A stretch of DNA of 64,000 bases from VAXT01 sp963774625 (lineage in GTDB: Bacteria > Actinomycetota > Thermoleophilia > Gaiellales > Gaiellaceae). Each line of letters opens with the position of its first letter. Position 1 is the first letter of the stretch. Below are positions 59,404 to 64,000 of this stretch, piece after piece. Below the pieces are notes generated by a model. That model saw nothing but the letters and a program-made list of their open reading frames with translations, searched no databases and was not told the DNA's origin. The stretch lies in NCBI GenBank assembly GCA_963774625.1, contig CAVZFQ010000013.1, forward strand, positions 372,001 through 436,000, in the 5' to 3' direction. Both the position numbers and the translations under genes were made by a program.

Positions 59404-61472
59404 ACGACGGCCTCATAAAGATTCTCGACGGCAACACCTTCGTGGTCACCGACTCGCGCGGCGACATCGAGGCGTCGCTCACCGACCCGACCGGGCTCTT
59501 CTCGTACGACACCCGCTTCCTCTCCAAGTGGGTGCTGACGGTGAACGGCGAGCGTCTCAATCCACTCTCGGTCGACGACTTGCAGTACTTCGAGTCGCGG
59601 TTCTTCCTGGTGCCCGGCACCGGAACGGTGTACGTCGACGCGAAGCTGTCGGTGATCCGCCGGCGGGCGGTCGGCGACGGCTTCCACGAGGAGCTGACCA
59701 TCCTCAACCACGACGAGAAACCGGCCGAGCTCACGATTCGCATCGAAGCCGAGAGCGATTTCGCCGACCTGTTCGAGGTCAAGGATGCGCTCAAGAAGAA
59801 GGGGAAGTACTACAGCCGGGTCAAGAACGGACGACTTGTGATCGGGTACGAGCGTGAATCCTTCCGGCGCGAGACCGCGATTTCTGCGTCGACGCCTGCG
59901 AAGCTCGACAAGAAAGGCCTGAGCTTCAAGGCCCGCATAAAGCCGCAGGGTGAGTGGACGACCGACCTCGAAGTCGTGGCCACCGCCAACGCGGGCGGAA
60001 CGCCCGTCCCGACAAAACACAAGCGCGGGGAAAGCCGCGCTCAGTCGAACATGAAACGGAGCCTGGAAAGCTGGCTCGAAAAGGCGCCGCGCCTCGAGTG
60101 CGACTGGGATCCGCTGAAGACGACCTACCGGCGGAGCCTGGTCGACCTTGCCGCGCTTCGCTTCTCGCCCCGTATCGCTGGAGGGCGAAGCCTTCCTGCC
60201 GCCGGCTTGCCCTGGTTCATGACCATGTTCGGGCGCGACAGCATCTTCACGAGCCTGCAGGCACTGCCGTTCACGTCGGAGCTGGCGGCAACGACGCTCC
60301 GTGCGCTCGGAGACTGGCAGGGGAGCCGGGTCGACGACTTTCGCGACGAGGATCCAGGACGCATCCTCCATGAGATGCGCTACGGCGAGATGACGGCCTT
60401 CGAGGAGCGGCCGCATTCGCCCTACTACGGCTGCGCGGACGCGACGGCGCTGTACGTAGTGCTGCTCGACGAGTACGAGCGATGGACAGGCGACCGGCGC
60501 CTCGTGCGCGAGTTGGAGCGGGAAGCGCGAGCCGCCCTGAAGTGGATCGACGACTACGCCGACCTGATGGGAAACGGGTACGTCTCGTACCAGCGCCGCA
60601 ATGAGGAGACCGGGCTCGAGAACCAATGCTGGAAGGATTCCTGGGACTCCATCTCCTATCGCGACGGCCGGCTCCCTGGCTTCCCACGCGCGACCTGCGA
60701 GCTCCAGGGCTACGCCTACGACGCGAAGATGCGCGGGGCCCGTCTGGCGCGGCTCGTCTGGAAGGATCCAGTGCTCGCAGACGAGCTGGAGAAGCAGGCA
60801 GCCGACCTGAAGCGCCGCTTCAACCGCGACTTCTGGGTCGAGGACGGCGAGTACTTCGCCCTCGCGCTCGACTCGGAGGGCGGCCAGGTCGAATCACTGG
60901 CCTCGAACAACGGACATTTGCTCTGGAGTGGCATCGTCGAGAAGCGCAAGGCGAAGGCGGTTGCTCAGCACCTGATGGGACCGAGGCTCTTTTCCGGCTG
61001 GGGCGTGCGCACACTCGCCGAGGGCGAGGGTCGCTACAACCCGATCGGCTACCACGTCGGAACGGTTTGGCCGTTCGACTGCTCCTTCATCGCCTGGGGC
61101 CTCCGAAACTACGGCTTCAAGGAAGAGGCGGCCATAATCGCGGCGGGCATTCTCGATGCTGCGGAGTTCTTCGAGGGACGCTTGCCTGAGGCCTTTGGAG
61201 GTTACGAGCGCGGGGTGACCAAGTATCCAGTCCAGTACCCCACGGCGTGCAGCCCCCAGGCCTGGTCGACCGGGACGCCGCTGCTCTTGCTGCGAACGAT
61301 GCTCGGGCTCGAGCCGCTCGGTGACAACTTGATCGTCGATCCAGCTCTTCCGGCGAACATCGGACATCTCGAGCTGCTCGATGTTCCAGGACGCTGGGGC
61401 CGAGTCGATGCGTTCGGGCGAGGGCGTGTCGACCTCGAGACACCGCGCCCGCGACGATCGCGTCGGAGCTAG
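59400..61472 (+). CDS. Amylo-alpha-1,6-glucosidase-type (glycogen debranching) enzyme
   Basis: The 690-residue protein has an N-terminal GDE_N domain (GNTFVVTDSRGDI, GLFSYDTRFLSKW) and a C-terminal (alpha/alpha)6 barrel with GLPWFMTMFGRDSIFTSLQ, CWKDSWDSISYRDG and EAFGGYERG, the latter holding likely catalytic acids. It hydrolyses alpha-1,6 links in glycogen or related glucans. It ends in a basic tail. Confidence 0.9.
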   Translation: MNDGLIKILDGNTFVVTDSRGDIEASLTDPTGLFSYDTRFLSKWVLTVNGERLNPLSVDDLQYFESRFFLVPGTGTVYVDAKLSVIRRRAVGDGFHEELTILNHDEKPAELTIRIEAESDFADLFEVKDALKKKGKYYSRVKNGRLVIGYERESFRRETAISASTPAKLDKKGLSFKARIKPQGEWTTDLEVVATANAGGTPVPTKHKRGESRAQSNMKRSLESWLEKAPRLECDWDPLKTTYRRSLVDLAALRFSPRIAGGRSLPAAGLPWFMTMFGRDSIFTSLQALPFTSELAATTLRALGDWQGSRVDDFRDEDPGRILHEMRYGEMTAFEERPHSPYYGCADATALYVVLLDEYERWTGDRRLVRELEREARAALKWIDDYADLMGNGYVSYQRRNEETGLENQCWKDSWDSISYRDGRLPGFPRATCELQGYAYDAKMRGARLARLVWKDPVLADELEKQAADLKRRFNRDFWVEDGEYFALALDSEGGQVESLASNNGHLLWSGIVEKRKAKAVAQHLMGPRLFSGWGVRTLAEGEGRYNPIGYHVGTVWPFDCSFIAWGLRNYGFKEEAAIIAAGILDAAEFFEGRLPEAFGGYERGVTKYPVQYPTACSPQAWSTGTPLLLLRTMLGLEPLGDNLIVDPALPANIGHLELLDVPGRWGRVDAFGRGRVDLETPRPRRSRRS

Positions 61473-61543
61473 GGCGAGAGGACGGGCGCCTGGCGCCGTC
61501 CCGCGGTCTTGCTTGCGAAACCACGCTTTGCGATCCTCGTGAC

Positions 61544-62697
61544 ATGACACGTGCGACAAACGCCCAGGACGTCGCCGCCGGCCTGCTAGCCAGCGGCGTG
61601 CGTGCCGGAGCCGCGGCGGCTCGGCTCGCGCTCCTACCCGTGCGCCTCGCCGCCCGCGCGCCGATCGTGGGGCCGCCACTGCAACGCGCCGGAGAGGCGC
61701 TCGCATCTGATGGCCTCGAAGCCCGAGCCAGGAGCCGCGAGCAACTCGAGGCCGCGGCGGACGAGCTGCTTGCCGCGCCCGAGGTCGAGCGAACCGTCGA
61801 CAGAGCGCTGGCGGGCCCGCTGACCGACACGTTCGCGCGCTCCCTCGCCAAGCACGGGTCGCAGAGCGCGTCGCCGCGGAGATCGCCGCTACTCCCGAGT
61901 TCGAGCAGGCGGTCGTGGATGCTCTCGACCACGAGGCGACGCGGCGGCTCGTCGACCGAGCACTCGCGAGCCCCGGCCTCGAGCGCCTGGTGATCGAAGC
62001 ACTCGAGAGCCGGCTCACCGCGGAGGTCACCGATCGCGCGCTCGACAGCCCCGAGATGCAACGCGTGGTCGAGCACGTGGCTTCGAGCCCGGCGGTGCGC
62101 TCAGCCATGCGGCGGCAGACGACGTCACTGGGGGAGGAGCTCGTGGGCGGCGTTCGACGCCGCGCCGAAAGAGCCGACGACGGCGCTCAGCGCAAGTTGG
62201 GCAGGCGTCAGGTGGCGCACGTCCCGTACGCCGGTGTCGCCACCCGGGCGTTTGGGCTCGCCGTCGACGTTCTGCTCGCCCAGATCATCTTCCTCACCGG
62301 CGCCGCTCTCGTGGGGCTAGTGGCATCGTTGGTCGGGGACTTGCGACCGGCCTGGCTGGTAACGGTTCTCGCCGCTGCCGGGTGGGCACTCGTCTCGGGC
62401 ACCTATTTCGTGCTCTTCTGGACGGCTGCCGGGCAGACCCCGGGGATGCGCCTGATGCGCCTCCGGGTGTCCGATCATCGCGGGCAACCACCGAGTCTCG
62501 GCCGGTCCGTCGTGCGCTTCGTCGGTCTTGTGCTGGCGATCGTGCCCCTGTTTGCCGGTTTCTTGCCGGTGCTCTTCGACGAACGCAGGCGCGGTCTCCA
62601 GGATTTCCTGGCCGGGACGACCGTCCTCTACGTCGACCGTGAGCCGCTAATCGCCGAAAGTGCGTCGACGACCGAAGCTCTCACTCAGAGCGGGTAA
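61544..62697 (+). CDS. RDD family membrane protein, one frameshift as read
   Basis: The N-terminal part (about 105 residues, helical) reads to LARSLAKHG; near 61858 the frame changes and continues RVAERVAAEIAATPEFEQAVVDALDHEATRRLVDRAL. Helix repeats follow, then three membrane helices with the RDD arginine and aspartates (TRAFGLAVDVLL, GQTPGMRLMRLRVSD). Restoring one base gives about 384 residues. RDD proteins may act as ion exchangers. Confidence 0.78.
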
Positions 62698-63075
62698 CCC
62701 GGTCGTTCGCCGGATCCTCCGCGGTCTCGACTTCCAGTACGAGGCCGTTCACCGCGACTACCCGCACGCGCGCGCCACGAGGAAGCTCCAGCTCGCGTTG
62801 GCCTCCCAAATCTCACCGAGTACTCGGACATGGCCCGAAGGGGCGAGCCGTTCGGCCGCCACGCCGGTTGCACCGACGAGGTTCTCCACGCCTGTCTGGA
62901 CCTTCTCGCGCCCCATGCGCCGCTGCCAGTACACGACCTCGAAGACAAAGACCGTGCCGGTCACGAGCGCGCCGATGACGTTCCACGGCGAGGGGACGAA
63001 AATGAGGAGGAGCAGAGCAAGTAGGAGGAACATCGGACGCTTCCGCCAGATTCGCCCCAGGCGCGGCGCGCGCAT
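62681..63075 (-). CDS. NfeD-like protein, one frameshift as read
   Basis: From ATG 63075 come two helices (FLLLALLLLIFVPSPWNVIGALVTGTVFVFEVVYW) and an OB-fold start TGVENLVGATGVAAERLAPSGHVRVLGEIWEANA. Near 62806 a shift moves to ELELPRGARVRVVAVNGLVLEVE and a stop at 62681. This is the short NfeD type that accompanies SPFH proteins; none adjoins it. Its end overlaps the RDD gene by 17 bases. Confidence 0.75.
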
Positions 63076-63187
63076 CACCCCTTGCGGATGAATCAGAGGG
63101 CCGAGGCAATTCATCCCGTTTGGGCGATGAGGCGGATTGCGCCGACCGCGAGGATCGCTGGACACTGCACAACAGGAGGAGTACTTG

Positions 63188-64000
63188 ATGCCCGAGAGCC
63201 CCCAGCGCCAGGTTTTGCCGATTCCCGACCGGCAGTACGTCGGCGTCACGACGTACGACGCCAAGGATCCGGACACCGCGTTCCCACCGATCGAGCCCCT
63301 TCGGCCGCCAGAGGGCGCGCCGAACGTGCTCGTGATCCTGATCGATGACGCAGGCTTCGGCTCGTCGTCAGCGTTCGGCGGACCGTGCGCGACGCCGAAT
63401 TTCGAGCGCCTGGCGGACAACGGGCTCAGGTACAACCGCTTCCATACGACGGCACTTTGCTCGCCGACCCGGCAGGCACTTCTAACGGGCCGAAACCATC
63501 ATGCCGTCGGCATGGGCGGCATCACCGAGATCGCGACGTCGGCTCCGGGATACAGCTCGATTCGCCCCAAGTCGGCGGCGCCGCTGGCAGAGACACTGAA
63601 GCTCAACGGCTACGCGACCGCGCAGTTCGGAAAATGCCACGAGGTTCCGGTCTGGGAGACGAGCCCCATGGGCCCGTTCGACGCGTGGCCGAGTGGCGGC
63701 GGCGGGTTTGAGCACTTCTACGGCTTCCTCGGCGGCGAGACGAACCAGTACGCGCCGGCGATCTACGAGGGCACGGTTCCGGTCGAGCCTGACCGCACAC
63801 CGGAAGAGGGGTACCACTTCACGGAGGACATGACGGACCACGCGATCGACTGGATCCGCCAGCAAAAGGCACTGATGCCGGACAAGCCGTTCTTCGCCTA
63901 CTTCGCCCCCGGCGCGACGCACGCTCCACACCACGTCCCCGTGGAATGGTCCGCGAAGTACAAGGGCGAGTTCGACCAAGGCTGGGACAAGGTCCGCGAG
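63188..64000 (+). CDS. Sulfatase (arylsulfatase type), 5' part cut by window edge
   Basis: The 271 visible residues carry the metal aspartates LILIDDAGFG, the formylglycine motif CSPTR (cysteine type, in LCSPTRQALLTGR) and the GKCHE segment. CSPTR needs a formylglycine-generating enzyme. No signal peptide is seen; it resembles cytoplasmic arylsulfatases of the Pseudomonas AtsA type. AGGAGG precedes the ATG at 63188. The 112 bases before hold no gene. Confidence 0.92.
   Translation, partial: MPESPQRQVLPIPDRQYVGVTTYDAKDPDTAFPPIEPLRPPEGAPNVLVILIDDAGFGSSSAFGGPCATPNFERLADNGLRYNRFHTTALCSPTRQALLTGRNHHAVGMGGITEIATSAPGYSSIRPKSAAPLAETLKLNGYATAQFGKCHEVPVWETSPMGPFDAWPSGGGGFEHFYGFLGGETNQYAPAIYEGTVPVEPDRTPEEGYHFTEDMTDHAIDWIRQQKALMPDKPFFAYFAPGATHAPHHVPVEWSAKYKGEFDQGWDKVRE

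Overview
The window is a high-GC, densely packed chromosomal segment of an actinobacterium. Single-celled aerobic housekeeping genes, menaquinone rather than ubiquinone genes, a three-helix Rieske protein, frequent GTG starts and many -10 boxes sitting 6-8 nt before the start codon (leaderless mRNAs) point to Actinomycetota; the gene set (CHRD, GT87, MoxR/DUF58/DUF4129, crotonases) fits class Thermoleophilia, which is an inference, since no 16S gene is present. No insertion sequence, prophage or CRISPR array is visible.

Layout. 0-3.5 kb (minus): a menaquinol oxidation operon, Rieske - cytochrome b - subunit IV/cytochrome c fusion - demethylmenaquinone methyltransferase - polyprenyl synthase. 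3.5-9.3 kb (minus): a peptide-type ABC binding lipoprotein, then haem genes hemB-hemL with an AI-2E family permease upstream. 9.5-11.1 kb (plus): an M23-like protein and YmdB. 11-17.5 kb (minus): membrane glycosyltransferases, GtrA, PRC-barrel, acylphosphatase, Pcm and a phosphodiesterase. 17.5-18.5 kb (plus): a thioredoxin-fold protein without its cysteines and a CHRD protein. 18.5-26.6 kb (minus): a 2-oxoacid dehydrogenase operon (E1 alpha, E1 beta, TPR, HIRAN, E2) behind a MoxR/DUF58/DUF4129 cluster. 26.6-30.6 kb: lipid kinase, VOC protein, TetR regulator and the paaABCD phenylacetyl-CoA epoxidase genes. 30.6-31.9 kb: a SelW-like gene with an in-frame TGA, a small membrane protein, an XRE regulator and a lipoprotein. 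31.9-43 kb: three crotonases, a thiolase, an aldehyde dehydrogenase, an MFS carrier and a DUF885 protein, which together with paaABCD look like aromatic/acyl-CoA catabolism. 43-50.7 kb: ornithine-cyclodeaminase-like enzyme, tRNA-Arg(GCG), YgfZ and a molybdopterin oxidoreductase, groES-groEL under a CIRCE operator, NUDIX, ASCH and zinc-ribbon genes. 50.8-64 kb: holin-4_2-type membrane protein, glutamate decarboxylase, a membrane/lipoprotein/universal-stress group, DUF4239, a phosphodiesterase fused to a membrane domain, a flippase-like protein, SCP2, a glycogen-debranching-type enzyme, RDD, NfeD and the 5' part of a sulfatase.

The most notable points are: (1) a selenoprotein W-like gene at 30642-30875 whose in-frame TGA falls exactly on the redox position of the CxxU motif and is followed by a hairpin of bacterial SECIS type; (2) five or six genes whose only plausible start is a CTG that overlaps the stop of the preceding gene (CTGA), so that conventional start calling would cut off a Walker A motif, a transmembrane helix or a metal ligand; (3) short divergent intergenic spacers with overlapping, near-palindromic -10 elements serving leaderless genes in both directions.

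Read quality: single-base shifts break the Rieske gene and a DUF58 gene, and indels are very frequent from 51.2 to 57.7 kb with a few up to 62.8 kb. Homologous protein sequence continues in another frame each time, so these look like consensus errors more than gene decay, and gene ends in that part are approximate.
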